64,000 nucleotides of DNA from Stichopus chloronotus. Lineage: Eukaryota; Echinodermata; Holothuroidea; Aspidochirotida; Stichopodidae. Numbering within the stretch: the stretch's first letter is position 1; each line of letters begins with the position of its first letter. Of the stretch, positions 13,301 through 24,690 are shown piece by piece. A program made the translations under genes and the position numbers. The notes under the pieces are model-generated. The model was given only the letters and a program-made list of their open reading frames with translations. It was not told the DNA's origin and made no database searches. The DNA lies in assembly GCA_021234535.1 (NCBI GenBank), contig CM037837.1, forward strand, positions 9,047,218 through 9,111,217. Direction: 5' to 3'.

Positions 13301-16300
13301 ATGTGTTCCACTTTAACCTCATCTTGAATCTGACCACCATGCTCTTTAATCTGTTTCTATTGTACCGACAAAAATTTGTGAAGAAATATAAATGCCTGAT
13401 ATTTTTTTTTTTTTAGTTATACATATACTGTAGTGTCTTGTCTAAAACATGTAAAAAAGTTACTTTTGGTAGTTACAAATTCACATCAATGATGAAAATG
13501 CAATTAAAACATGGATTTTAACTCCTGATAAAGCAAATGAAATAAAGTAGCTGATCACAAATTGGTGTAAACATTAGCTACATTTAGGGTATGGACAAAT
13601 GAAACAAATAAACAGACTTCCAAATTGAGATATCCTATGCCCACAAGTCCCTGGTGTGTGGACACCAAAGGAACACGTTGCAGTGTCTCAAAGTGATAGC
13701 GAAACAAGCTTAAGGCCCATCCAAGCATAGGGAGGTTGGTGCTAGAGCTTTCATTCAGCTAAGTGCAAAGGTAAGTTCAACAATGCATAAGTGTTAGTAA
13801 GGGTTAAATATATGTCTACGATGTGAATAAGTATAATGCTGTCCCATCTGCAACACTTAAATTATGTTGCAGAAACCTGACCTTTACCTACAATCCTGTA
13901 ACTGCCCTGCAAAATAAGTGTAAAATTTCATACTTCAGGATTTTTCATTTTAAATTTTAAATGACTTCCATTGAGATGTGTGCTGCCAAATAAAGTGACA
14001 AATTACAATTCCACAGAAAAGAAGCCTCACTTGTCTCCCACAAGAAACCTGCAGCTGAGGGTCAAAATGACCATCTTTATGTCGCTTAAAGTACCCTCGT
14101 AAATTGGTCTATTCAAGGAAGCACTTGCAAACAGCAGGTAGCCTTACCCTGAGGGAGGAGAGGACCCGGTCTGCACACAGAGTACCTGAATCGTTTTCTA
14201 CGTACAATCTGTAGTCATTAGGCAGGTTCATGACACCCGGGTATCTTCTCTCCAGTTCCTCCTTGCTTATTTCCTCGTACTGTCCACCACACTCTAAGAC
14301 AGATTTGCAGTTTTTATTGAACTCTACATACGGGGTTTTGTCAAAAACCAGGACACCAGTTCTTCTGTTGAAAGTCGAGAATTTCGGAAAATTGAATGAA
14401 GAAAAATTGAAAGAAAGTCGAAAGATTGAAAGTATGGAAAAATGGCTTAACTTTAATGCTGCAGAAGGTGTGGTATATACCCTATGTATACAGTTTACAC
14501 ATGGCCACTTCTTCCGCTATGATTTCTGTTAAATTGTAATATATTTCCCTGCTACACAAATTTGGCAAATTAAGCATATATCCTAATGTATGCACTCAGC
14601 ACTGAAAGACCATGACTACTAGACAATACCATTTACACTCACAACGTTCCAAATGTGTGTGATGCACTTTATTCAAAGGGGTGGGTTCAAACCTGTTGAA
14701 AAAGTGGTTAAGAGGAGGACCACACCTCACATAAAGAAACATTTTAGAGAAGCATCTAAGATAAGAATCCACAAGCAGCACAGTTCAGTTGAACTCCCTT
14801 CATGTGATAAGGGATGAAGGAGGACAGGAGGAGTTGATCCATCAAGGGCACTGAGTTTTGTTGGTACCTTCTATCTCAGGACATAATTGAGCACCAATTC
14901 TAGAGTCTGATAGCACACTGCATTGAATGAATGCATGAATGAATGAACAAATGAATGAAACAGTTTATTTCCAGCAAAGTATCAAATACAAGCAGGACAG
15001 ATCATATAAGAAGTAAATGCAAGAAGAGGACAAAACAGAAGTTCCATACTTATAAATTGTTTCCCCTTTAACACAGAAAACTCCCCCCCCCAAGAAAAAA
15101 AGAAAGAAAAAATGAAATAATAACAGGTACATTACACAAAAGAGTAATTACATAATAATATTTTTATCATGATGATACTCAAAAGTAGGTGTTATGCATC
15201 GAACTTAATTATAATAACATGAAAATTACACAGTATTTTAAGCCAAACAATAATTTTTGCTAATACATACTTTTAAAAAATTCAGTCTTGCAATTTTTTT
15301 CTTCATGAAGCAATAACCCCTCCAGCTCCCCCACCCTCAGTAAAACAAGCTCATCCTGCTTAAGAGTTGCAAGTTGTAACATGAGTATGAGAGCATGTTG
15401 GTTTGTCCCTTTTTTTTTACACAAAAACTTACATCTCAGAATCCGCTTGTGACAGAGCTGTGAACATGTACTGATATAAAACATTTATTGAGCACCTAAA
15501 TGCCATCAATCATTTCCTCCCCCATTCCCCATTTTTCTATAATATAAAAAAAAATGGAAATTTCAACTGCTGGTTCTCTTCTTGTTTCTATGAATGTATC
15601 CTGTCTCGTGACAGCCCCAGTTTGTGATTAATCTCTCTGTAAATCTCTCATCCATGAACAATCCTCATTAAAAGAAAATTTAGACCATAACTGTGATGGT
15701 ATCTAATTTGTTTGTCGAAACCTTGGAAGAGCTGGCGAATGCAACTTACAAAACCGATCATGCATGGAACACAGCGCACATTACACATGCACTTTGTCAT
15801 TTTTCCTCTTTAAATGGAATGCCAGCAGCTTTGCGACAGTATACCATACAGTGCTTGCAATGAGGAATTCTTTAAAGGCAGTCACTCATCGCCCTGGACA
15901 GGTCCAATTCTCCCAACAACTTACTTCTAGCCCCTCACACAGCCTGTCTAACATACCTCTGCATGTGTACAGTAATCAAATCAAAATCTAAATCTTATTT
16001 TCTCAATCAAAGAGCAGAACCAACTGAAAATTGTGCTTCCCCTTGGCAAAAATGTATATTTGGGTGATGGATGACTACCTTTCAATTGCACACTGATTCC
16101 TCCTTTAAAGTCTGTACATACAATAGTTCTTGTGATCATTTTAAAATCTAACCAGACGATAATTAACTTGACTTACTTAAATAGCGATGCATTTGTCTGT
16201 CGCTCTAGCTTCTTCCAAATGTCTAAAGCTTCCACGGTCATATGAGAATACAATGGTTTGTCATACGATGTCCGTAGTACCCTTGAGGCACCGTGAGAGC

Positions 16301-17506
16301 TACCCCTAGTGTGAGGGAGAGGGAACTGAAAAGAATAATGCATGATTTTATACAAGCATCATGTAAAGACATCATGAAAAGTATGTTTCACCCAATTGTG
16401 CATCATGATAAGCATCTGGCAACAACGTATATACAGCAATCATATTGTGCATCCTATCCTGCTGGCTTATGATTTGAAGATTGCAAGTCAGTGATAGGCA
16501 GCACACTCAGACCTGTCACCTTGTCTGACCTTCAAAGTAGAGAGAACATTTTTCAGACCAAAAACAGAATATATATCGGAAAAACAGGGAGATTAGTGAT
16601 TTTTGACTGAAATGACATGATAAAGTAATATCAAACCAGCATCCATAGCATTCGTTTATATATTACGGTGAGGCAATTTATCTTCCAACCGGTGCCTCCC
16701 TTTTATGGTTCCCACTTTTTTTTTTCCCAGTTCCTTTTTTCGCAGTTTGCTTTCGCATTCATCTTGTGTATGAATCTGAATGCAACTCATGCACAGCTGC
16801 AAGTCGCCCTTGCCCTTGAACGACGAACCTATGATTAAACTACACGTACGCTGTACTGCAGGCTTGTACACAGGCACACACACGGCGCAGGCAAGCTAAC
16901 GAAGCAGTCTGCTATTGGTGTAAAGTACTGTACCATGTGTCAGTTGCACTGTGAATGATCAATTTTCAGTTGAATGCAATATGTTTATTTATTGCCAATT
17001 GCTCAAATAAGCCTCCTGGAATGAACTTTTGTGGCTATATTATATTTTCAGAAATGTCCCCAATGGAACACAGAAGTAACAGATGGATTAAATACTAAAC
17101 TGAGAGGCCGACAGGTCTGGATCAAAATCAGAAGACCACCAACTCAAACTGGGAGTGCCAATGGGTCTGCAAACTTAACTTTGGATGGTTTCTCTTTTAT
17201 ATTGGCATATCATACAAATGGGTCAGTGTTATTCCGTGCAATGAGACTTGCATACTACACCGTTGCACTACACGTACCATATGCCAGATATCAATGATAA
17301 TTTTGTTCGACAGGAAAACGGTAAACAGTAAAAGCCTTTAACGGTAACATAAATTTGACAAAATGTCGAAGTATGCAACACGCCTAGTGGTAGTCATTTC
17401 CTACCTGTTCCAACAGAAGAGTCTTTTTTCCCTTCATGGCAAGTTGGTATGCTGCCGAGGATCCCACAACACCACCTCCTATCACAATGCAATCGAATGC
17501 CATCAT
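4178..17506 (-). CDS. PIPOX: Peroxisomal sarcosine/L-pipecolate oxidase, complete coding region in 8 exons
   Basis: FAD-dependent amine oxidase of the monomeric sarcosine oxidase family; in animals it oxidises L-pipecolate and sarcosine in peroxisomes, releasing H2O2. Coding exons in transcript order: 17506-17405, 16325-16177, 14364-14148, 13356-13174, 8447-8319, 5979-5827, 5293-5218, 4311-4178. All boundaries are GT/AG and the phases join without a stop to 380 residues (human about 390). Visible: Rossmann motif [11 protein letters not shown] (residues 7-17, GxGxxG) with Glu33 ending the second strand; RGSSHG (41-46); Lys260, which by my alignment matches the O2-activating Lys of bacterial sarcosine oxidase; Cys308 in ESCMYT, the covalent FAD site; and VGAGFSGHGFK near the C-terminus. 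The start is MetMet at 17506/17503; either could be used. The C-terminus ends A-N-M rather than a canonical PTS1. The exon 4/5 intron holds several repeat elements. Family assignment is very secure; substrate preference is inferred. Confidence 0.92.
4593..4927. mobile_element. hAT-like MITE with CAGGG termini (intron 7 of PIPOX)
   Basis: The left end CAGGGCTCCTGCACA (4593-4607) and right end TGTGCAGACCCTG (4915-4927) are inverted repeats differing by one indel. CAGGG termini are typical of hAT elements. The interior repeats ATTTCATGACTTTTCC-type motifs, which create a spurious Lys/Phe-rich minus-strand frame. A related copy lies at 34,484-34,735. No exact 8 bp target duplication was found. 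Confidence 0.55.
5218..5293 (-). CDS. PIPOX: PIPOX exon 7
   Basis: 76 nt, phase 0 to 1. It reads [12 protein letters not shown] then [10 protein letters not shown], matching the family's TPDEQFILDxHP...NIVIGAGFSG. The Gly codon of FSG is split with exon 8. Confidence 0.9.
5827..5979 (-). CDS. PIPOX: PIPOX exon 6 (covalent flavin cysteine)
   Basis: 153 nt, phase 0 to 0. It begins [12 protein letters not shown] and ends with the stretch IIESCMYT; the Cys is the residue to which FAD is attached covalently in this family. The intron before it contains the 828 bp TTAA-flanked element (7171-7998). Confidence 0.92.
6780..7166. repeat. Degenerate tandem repeat, GTAGTCAATGGCAGCC type, left part
   Basis: Imperfect 25-35 bp units of the form GTAGTCAATGGCAGCCTACA. 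The array resumes at 8,003-8,240 after the TTAA-flanked element, so it looks split by that insertion. It lies in the PIPOX exon 5/6 intron. Confidence 0.6.
7171..7998. mobile_element. 828 bp TTAA-flanked TIR element (piggyBac-like, non-autonomous)
   Basis: Perfect 13 bp terminal inverted repeats, AGGAATTCTCCAC (7171-7183) and GTGGAGAATTCCT (7986-7998), directly flanked by TTAA at 7167-7170 and 7999-8002. A TTAA duplication is the piggyBac signature. It interrupts a tandem array. A 111-codon open frame at 7605-7940 resembles no transposase I know, so the element is probably non-autonomous. A diverged right end recurs near 49,790-49,855. Confidence 0.75.
8003..8240. repeat. Degenerate tandem repeat, right part after insertion
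   Basis: The same CAGTAGTCAATGGCAGCC-type units as at 6,780-7,166 continue here past the TTAA duplication, supporting insertion of the 828 bp element into an existing array. Confidence 0.55.
8319..8447 (-). CDS. PIPOX: PIPOX exon 5
   Basis: 129 nt, phase 0 to 0. It encodes [16 protein letters not shown] through [13 protein letters not shown], covering the substrate-side beta sheet. The last residue, Lys260, falls in the family's G-L-(M)-K element. The intron before it (8448-13173) is 4.7 kb and carries the DR1 repeat element plus two small fold-back elements. Confidence 0.9.
9001..9109. mobile_element. Small fold-back MITE
   Basis: The left arm GGCCCATTCCACAAAGAGT (9001-9019) and right arm beginning ACTCTTAGTGGAACAGG (9089 on) are inverted with a few mismatches. 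The inner CTTAAGTCTGA and related motifs also pair. About 110 bp, no coding capacity; it lies in the PIPOX exon 4/5 intron. Confidence 0.55.
10196..10334. mobile_element. 139 bp element with perfect 14 bp inverted ends
   Basis: TACCAGTCTGAAGC (10196-10209) and GCTTCAGACTGGTA (10321-10334) are exact inverses. Between them a GGAATCATG(T/C)(G/A)C motif recurs about every 40 bp. Likely a MITE or fold-back repeat; no target duplication identified. Confidence 0.6.
11470..12610 (+). mobile_element. DR1-array repeat element, copy 1 (duplicated right end)
   Basis: Left end GATTCCTTGCC at 11487-11497, then about five diverged internal units from 11,545 to 12,340. Right end after CACACACGCACAC reads CTTGCCTTTGTCAAGGAAT near 12,394-12,411. 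The tail is tandemly duplicated, with a second copy ending at 12,600. Two exact TGACCTTTGACCT sites, at 11,949 and 12,095, each sit beside a third half-site at DR4 spacing. Confidence 0.65.
13174..13356 (-). CDS. PIPOX: PIPOX exon 4
   Basis: 183 nt, phase 0 to 0. It reads [10 protein letters not shown], then [23 protein letters not shown]. The ITAG(P/T)WT...LLxPLGI block is a hallmark of this oxidase family. The acceptor could be six bases further in, which would drop K-Q. The donor is GTAAGT. Confidence 0.92.
14148..14364 (-). CDS. PIPOX: PIPOX exon 3
   Basis: 217 nt. The first base completes the Lys codon split with exon 2; the exon then reads RTGVLVF and later [13 protein letters not shown] and [10 protein letters not shown]. 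It matches the family's RQTGLLL...ELKQRFPNI...YKALRAL region in order and spacing. It leaves in phase 0 with donor GTAAGG. Confidence 0.92.
14935..14962. repeat. (GAAT)n microsatellite
   Basis: GAATGAATGCATGAATGAAT and a similar continuation, followed by a CAGTTTATTTCCAGC stretch. Such tetranucleotide ends are common at old LINE or SINE tails, but no element body is recognisable. Confidence 0.4.
16177..16325 (-). CDS. PIPOX: PIPOX exon 2
   Basis: 149 nt, entering in phase 0 and leaving in phase 2. It begins [15 protein letters not shown], the family segment just after the first strand pair, where R-G-S-S-H-G contacts the flavin. The acceptor is TTTTCAG and the donor GTAAGT. Confidence 0.92.
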
Positions 17507-17530
17507 TGCCAGTCTGATATACGGGTATAC
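17405..17530 (-). CDS. PIPOX: PIPOX exon 1 of coding region (start codon exon, includes about 24 nt 5'UTR)
   Basis: Encodes residues 1-34, holding the dinucleotide-binding beta-alpha-beta with GGGVVG and ending TLLLEQ. The donor is GTAGGA at 17404. Upstream of the ATG the minus strand has a clean acceptor, a pyrimidine-rich tract followed by TTTTGTAG, which places the exon's 5' edge at 17530. The transcript therefore probably has at least one earlier non-coding exon. Confidence 0.85.
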
Positions 17531-19984
17531 CTACAAAAGCAAGTGAAGAGACAAACTGAACGTATTAAAAATCAATACATTCCTCAAAAATTTCAAAATG
17601 CAATGCAGTGGAATCTTCTTTTAAATGTAATGTCCATACAACAAATAAACTGACCTGACCTAAAACTATAAAGTAAAACAAAGGCAGGGCATGTTACCAC
17701 ATCGAAATCGATTTTTTTTTTTTTTAATGAACTTTCAAATTGCAATATACCTTGAGAAGGAAACAACATATTAAGATTGCATTTAGTAATGGTGGTCACC
17801 ATGAGGCAGTCTCTCATTGTGGCAGTTATATAAAGTTTTCACATTCCTTCTTCCTTAAAGAAGTCCTTAATGATTTTGTAAATTTGTAATGAATGCAGTT
17901 CTCCAGTTTTAAAGCAGCACATTGAGTTAACTATTGATACATTTGTGGAAATTTTGAAGGGTGCAATCACAATGTTTACAATTAACATAGGCATCAATAC
18001 AGTAGTTAAGTTTCACATCCAAAATTGAAATCTGTCAACATTTTTTTTTTAAATTGCGAACATTGCTCTGTACTGCAGCTAGGCTACAATATGTGTCTAT
18101 AAATAGTCATGGAAAAGTGTCTGGTTACATCACTAGTAAAGGAAACTTGTCAAGTTTGAAAACTGTAGCAAAACAACACAAGGTGTCCCTTTAAAGGCGA
18201 TAGTGAGTTTATCCCACAAACTTTCCAGGCACAGAGCCTTTATCACCAATAACTCCACACCTGGGAAAACCACAATAGTATGTACTCTTGGCAGTCAGAT
18301 TGAGGTGAACAAAAATGATAGCAACCAGATATTCCTGTGCAAAGAAAGTCTAGCAACCAGAAAACTGATCTGTTAAAATTTGTACATGAACTGTAAAACT
18401 AAGTTTAGCTTGTCAAAATGCTGATGGGTGGAAAAATATCTTTTTGACAAAACTAACAAAACTGACAAAGTTTCACACCAAAATCTGTAAAAATGGAGAA
18501 ATAGAAGGCTTTTCTCAAACTTGATGACAACTCCTTCATTCTGATACCTCGCACACTTAGTAAAATGTCTAAAAATAGTAATAATTTGGATTGTTTTTCT
18601 GTGGAATGTTTTCAACTATTAAATTGTGTCAGCTCGTTCGGCGGCTGCGGTTAACTTTAAAAAATTCTGAAGACGGATGAGAGCAAAAGATCTTCACTGT
18701 AAGTTCACCGGTATCTGCCATCTAAATGGAGCGCCACCGTCAGTTGGATCAGAGCGCACCACAAAATTTTTGGCTGAAAATACCACTCACGTCACCGTAA
18801 AAGGCATTTCTGAGCCCACTTTGTCTGTTTATGTTATGCTTCACCTCACCATCTACAAACAAATGTAGCATGAATTTGTTTCCATGTAAATTTAGTTCTT
18901 GGGTCAAAATATCATTGAGGGGCCACATGAAGTCTCCTGTGTCCCTCCCCTCATAGCGAGCAGAACTGGAGGGACCGAACTGAAACGATGCAACCAGGTT
19001 GCAATTTTCCCTTAAGAACTGAAACTATGCATTCACTTTCCCTTTTACATCATGCCAAACATAGCTGGGAGCAAGTAATAAGTGTACACTAAAACATCAA
19101 CTATGAGTTTGACTGATCAAGTTTTAAAGATTGAAACAAACAAAGAGTGCCCAGATCATATTCATCAAATCATTGCAGAAACATGATACAGTACTACTGT
19201 TTTGCATTTAATATGGGTGCTACTATTAAAATGAACCTTTACTGACATGATCAGGCCTCTCAGTGGAAAATTGATGGTGTGTAAATGCACAAATCATTGC
19301 ACCAGCATAACCCTTGTTTGAACTATAATTAAGAGGAACCATAGCTGCAGCGCTTTCAAAAGAGGTGGGTAACACTGAACACTTTTTTGAGAGGTAGGTG
19401 TTAGACTGCAGAGGAGGGGGGGGGGGTGGACTGCAGTGTTTTCAAAATTGAATGTAGGCCATGGGGTTCACGTTTTTCAATGTACACATACAGCATTGGA
19501 GTAACATTAATTTCATTTAAAATCAGCTGTAGGCTCAAGTACTGTTGCCTAAACATGTACAGTGTGTTGTGTGTATGCACTGCATACAAAGGACAAGGCA
19601 TAAGTTGTAGCCCAATTGTGAGCCACATGGAGTACATACTGTAAGAAATTCCAGGGAATTAACTTCATGAGACACATATGAGCAATACCATATTTTTATC
19701 AAAATATTTTATGATACACCTCTCAATTTTATGTTACTTCATGCTACATGCTACATGAATTTTATGATTTTATGCCCTTCTGGCAGGCCTGAACAACACA
19801 CTCACAGATGCACTTTACTGTATACATGCTCTAAACATTCAGAATTCACTTGAATTATACCCTTTTCATAGTCCCTTTCCCTGCTGACTACTATGTATGA
19901 GATAAGAATGAGGAATCTTGATTGTGGGAATCATGGTATACAGTGCTTACCATGGTGTTTGCAACTTGAACTCATTTCTGCACC

Positions 19985-20450
19985 TGCAAAATGATTACAG
20001 CAAGTCGAATGACTGAGATTCCTTCCCAATATTCATGAGAAACAAAGGACAAAGTATACCCATTTTGAAGTTCAAGCACCTTACAGTACTCTTCATGAGA
20101 TACCATGTCTACAAGTTCACAAACTTGATCTCTACTGATTTCAAAATGACCTTTGACCTCCATAAGAAATGACAGAGGTCATCTGCTCCTTGAGGTCTAC
20201 CAATGTTGACAGCTTCAAGATCCAGCAACATTCAGTTGAAGATTTAGGTTTCTTAAATTCACTGGTTTCCATACAGCACTGCAACCCCTGGTGACCCCAA
20301 ATGACCTTTGATCTCAATGAAAACATGTAGGGATCCTCTACATACAATGGACTACCAACGCACTAAGTTTGAAGTTCCAGTGTGCACATTCAATTGCTGA
20401 GATATCATAGATTTTCAGACTTCAACCTCTGATGACCTAAAGTGATGGTG
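19985..20450 (+). mobile_element. DR1-array repeat element, copy 2 (right-truncated)
   Basis: Left end GATTCCTTCCCAATATTC near 20,017, then three units. The exact DR1 is at 20147-20159. The usual CA-rich and GGCAAGGAATC tail is absent. Confidence 0.6.
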
Positions 20451-21414
20451 TGAGTTTGAAGAAACTAAAAATATAGCCATTTTGCATTCTTATGTTTTTC
20501 TCTATCCCTTAATTGCCCACTAGTGCTGTACATATACTGCAGTTGCCTGAAACTATGCAATGACCAACAATGATGCCGAAAGTTTCTAAAACTCATAATG
20601 ATGGCATAAATTGGGGAAAATTTGACCTCCTGTTTTGGAAATAAAGTTCCTTATTATGGATGTTACACCACACCTACAATATGGTCCTGCACATTTACGT
20701 ATCTTGTGGAATCTCTACTTTTCAAAGGGAAAACACTATAGGAAAGACTTCAGAAAAGAAATATAAGTTTGACTAGTTTCATGAGAGCTAGGTTTCAGGC
20801 TTTCAACGATGACCACAGATTAAAAATTTGGCACACTCAATCTTACCTTCCTTGAGCTTAATACTAAGATGACTTTGAGGTGATGCTTCGACTGTCTTCA
20901 AGTGTTTAAAATTTTTCCTGTTGTTGAACTGCTGATACTTTAGCCTTTAAAATGATTTTTCAGTGGCCAGTTTCATTCAAGATCAGCCATTACAAATTTA
21001 ATTTTAAGATCCAAGTGAGCAGATTCGAATGTTTGCAAACTGTGCAGGGGGCAGGGGGGTTTTAATTTTTCCTGGTGGTTCAAGTGTGTGCTGATTAAGG
21101 TCGGGGGATTTCCCAGAACCCAAGTCACTACTGGTATTTGCAGTGTACACCAATATTCGCAGTACCAGCGGCTGACCTGTTCATGGATACTGTGCATAGT
21201 ACAGGTACTTTTGAATCCTGTGTGGTTGCTGGTACCTATGAATTTTATCGATACCGGTACCATCTCAAACTGAACAAAAAGTTGTTTATTCAATGTAGGC
21301 TTAATACTTACATATCAACATCAAAATGAAAAAAAAAATAATTACAATGCTAATTCAAAACATTTTACTTCAGTATCTCATGAAAAACTGACCTAAGGGC
21401 TTCTAGAAGTCAAC

Positions 21415-21536
21415 AGGCTGTTTTCGCAAACACAACAGAAGAGCCGAGAGTACATGGAAGCAATCAGTCGTGATTGCACCGTTTTGCACACTGCACACTG
21501 GAATCTTCTTCCACATCGTGTTTGCGAAAACAGCCT
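21415..21536. mobile_element. 122 bp MITE with perfect 19 bp inverted ends
   Basis: AGGCTGTTTTCGCAAACAC (21415-21433) and GTGTTTGCGAAAACAGCCT (21518-21536) are exact inverses. The loop is unrelated. No target duplication seen. The perfect arms suggest a recent insertion or maintained pairing. Confidence 0.65.
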
Positions 21537-21610
21537 ATTAATGCAGTAGTCATTGCCGTAAATGATCATGGTTAACCTGGTACTCACTACACAGTGCGCT
21601 AACAGTAGTG

Positions 21611-21648
21611 CTTTATCAGTTGTACTATAGACAGTGCAACTGATAAAG
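21611..21648. other. Perfect 12 bp hairpin
   Basis: CTTTATCAGTTG (21611-21622) pairs with CAACTGATAAAG (21637-21648) over a 14-base loop, 75 bp from the 122 bp MITE. It could form a short RNA hairpin or be another fold-back scar; no known RNA family recognised. Confidence 0.4.
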
Positions 21649-24241
21649 TTGCAACTTGTCTATCATGGTGTGTATAGCCTTCAGCTTGTAGTGGCACTAA
21701 TTTGTATTATTTGTATTGTCGACCCAACAAATTCACTTTTGCCAGTTTTGCGAATGGAATTGCTTTGCACAGCCAAATTTTAAGTGCAGTCTTTGTCAGG
21801 CAAACTTTCAGGTGTACTTGTACATAGTTTGTCAGAGACAAGGTATTGACTGCATGTTATTTGTCAAGTTTGATATGTAAGATATGTCGAAGGTAAGTAA
21901 TGCTATCACATCACTTGTTACTTCTTTAAAATGCCAGACTTGACAAAGTTTGTCTTATTTCTGGCTCCCCTACCATCAATGCTGAATTACATTTATTTTG
22001 TATGCTTCATGTCTAAAGCATCTTGTAAACATATAATACATACTTATTATGTATTTTCATATCTCTGATATTCTTTGATAATGGTAGAAAGGAACTGATA
22101 GCCTTGCATCCAAGATAATGTACAGTAAGGGTGGCCTTAGACAGTCTCCATATATTTTACGATACTGCTAAGCAATTCTATCCCAAGATGAATAGAAAAT
22201 CCTGCCATTTCAATCTGCTGTATTTGAAAGTTTTCAAATGGATGTTGCTGTTAATAAACTTTGATGATATTTGAAATAATTCACAATTTCACGACTTCAT
22301 TGCTGGGAGATTATTTACACTACAATAGCAGCCACTTCATCTGTCTGATCTGCTTTGCATTATACAGTATTTTCAGGGTGTTACCATATGCCCTTTCTTG
22401 CTACGTGAGGTCATGATTGAATGCTAGGGAGAGGATCTCCTATTCCAGAATACAGCAACTGTAACTATACCATCATTGGATTACAGGTACTCTACAGAAA
22501 AGAAATAAAATTGTATGATAGTAAAAGATTTAGGCCCAAAAGTTGTTCACAAAGGGACTTTTCCAATAAATGTAACCATTTGATGTGACTTTGTAATTTA
22601 CGGTACGGAAATAGATCTTACACAAATGGTATCACTTGAATTTAAATATATTCCATAACAACACTTGTATAGAGCGCTGGTCAGTGTCTGTGTCATTTCT
22701 GTCTGTTCTTGTTTGAGGAGTGATTTTATGAGAACCCCAAGGTGAAGTCTATTGATGAAGACTGGTGAAACAATTATATGATGCAAAGTTACAAGATGTT
22801 TGTCATATTTATCAGTATTCATACATTTCCAGCAAGGTAGTGTACCATTAAGGATTTGATTGGAACTGGTCAGTTTCAACATTTCAGAAAGAGATATTGA
22901 AATTGTTAAGTATAATGTTAACTCCATTACCGAGTTTGACAGCACAATTTATTCAGTAGGTGAAACTTAGGGCTACCCTCAGCCTCTCTAAATTGGGATA
23001 TATTTAGGTTTGGTGGTAGTCATGCAGGGGTAAATCAACTTAATTGCCAAAGTTAGCTTTTGGCTTGAAGTTCCCGCTCAGAAAGTCTCACACTTCCATC
23101 TCCATCAAAAAGTGGTTATCATTATAAAGTTACCCTTTTAGAGTTCCACAGATTTGGCTCATTACATTTTTAGTGCTACAGTAGCTTACATTACACACAG
23201 GTTGACTTGGAGAATGAGGACGGTTATGCAGAACAAGGCCAAAAGTTTCTGGGTTTTTGAAGACAAAAATACCACGTTCAAGGACATTGGTTGATAAAGC
23301 ACAATGGAAGTTACACACTCAACTTTTACATGTGCATATCAAACTTGTGTAACTATTGTTGCTAATAGGATAAGGAAAGAGAAAGAGTGGAAAAATTGAC
23401 CTGCTCACACGATGCAAGTTACTGCCTCATATACTGCAATTGATCACAAAAAATTTTTGTTTTGAAATCAGTGTAATTCTTTACAAATTTTGTGTGACCA
23501 CCTTTTTTTTCAGTGAAGTAACGTAAGTGCAAGTAGTTTCCTTTATGCTAAAGGGTTAGTGAATACATTCGTGTATTCTGATTTTTGAGCGGAAGTTGGC
23601 AAATTGCTCCCCTGCAGAACTAGCTTATCACAGAACCCGCCTACCTACTGTAATTAAGCTTCTGCTGTCGGGTGGTGTGTCCGAATATTATCAGCTAGGG
23701 GTGTCGGAATACCGTCCACAGACCAGACACCTAGGCATAGGAAAAGTAGCTAGGATAGCTATCATAGCTTATACGCCTAGAGTAGCTTAATTCCCAGCCA
23801 TAGCAGTCAACTGTGTGTCGGGTAAACTCCTTTAATGCTTCTCTTACTGCAGACAGACTGATGTTGTTGCAGACACGGGATAACATGTCAAATGTCTTGT
23901 TTGACTCTCTTCCCCGTCTGCCACCAGATTTATACTAACTATTAACTACTGATGGCCTACAGATGAATACAGGTGACTATTGACCAAGCTGCTTATGCCT
24001 ACATCAAACATAATGAGATTTTGGAGGATAAGGAAAAGTCTGAGCCTTGAGAATGAAATAGGCCTAGACCTGCACCAACAACTCCCGAGTCATGGCCCTG
24101 CCGACCGAGAACTTCCCGGGCTAAAGTAAATAGGCCTAGCCTAGAAGTAGAAAGGCCCACTCGTTATTTGAAACTATATACTTAATAGTATACGGCTGTC
24201 TAGGCTACCTAAGCTGTACGCGTAGACGTCGAGAAGCTTAC

Positions 24242-24520
24242 CGTCTATCGTCAGGTCGTGTAGCTGATTTTGGGTAATCACTAGACACTTTAGGCAGTTC
24301 TCATGAGGCACGTACAGTCACTTCGTAAATTACTTAGGACCAGAGGCTAATTTTGTGTCTGTATCAAAGCCCGACTGAGCTCGATACACGGTAGCTCTAC
24401 ACTACAGTCTACAGCCTGACAGTTGCTCAGCTGTTGTCACGTTCTCTGCTTCTGCAACATACCAGCATCACACGTATTAATCATTATACTACCGCCAGGA
24501 GACCCTGCACAACCGTCACT
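24242..24520 (-). promoter_or_regulatory. Candidate PIPOX non-coding first exon and promoter region
   Basis: On the minus strand GATAGACG is followed by GTAAGC at 24,241, a good donor. The sequence above it (24,242-24,520) is richer in CpG and freer of repeats than its surroundings. PIPOX's first coding exon has an acceptor at 17,530 and needs an upstream donor, so this is one candidate. No TATA box or initiator seen. Confidence 0.25.
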
Positions 24521-24559
24521 AGCAAGCATGTCATACTTATGTTAACCCTCTCTTCCAGC

Positions 24560-24690
24560 TAGTGATGCGCCGGATCTTAATTTTCAGATCCGACCAGAAC
24601 CGGATTTGGCCAGATTTTTACAATGCTTTTAAATAACTGGAATCGTTCAAGGTTACTATGTTTCCAAATGCCACAGTATTTACCACAATC
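24560..24690. mobile_element. Dispersed GATGC(G/A)CCGGAT repeat, copy 1
   Basis: It begins AGTGATGCGCCGGATC and contains ACCGGATTTGGCCAGAT and ATTTTTACA. The same order is seen, diverged, at 48,700-48,850. GTGATGCACCGGAT starts are common in hAT-type MITEs, but the other terminus is not clear here. Confidence 0.4.
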
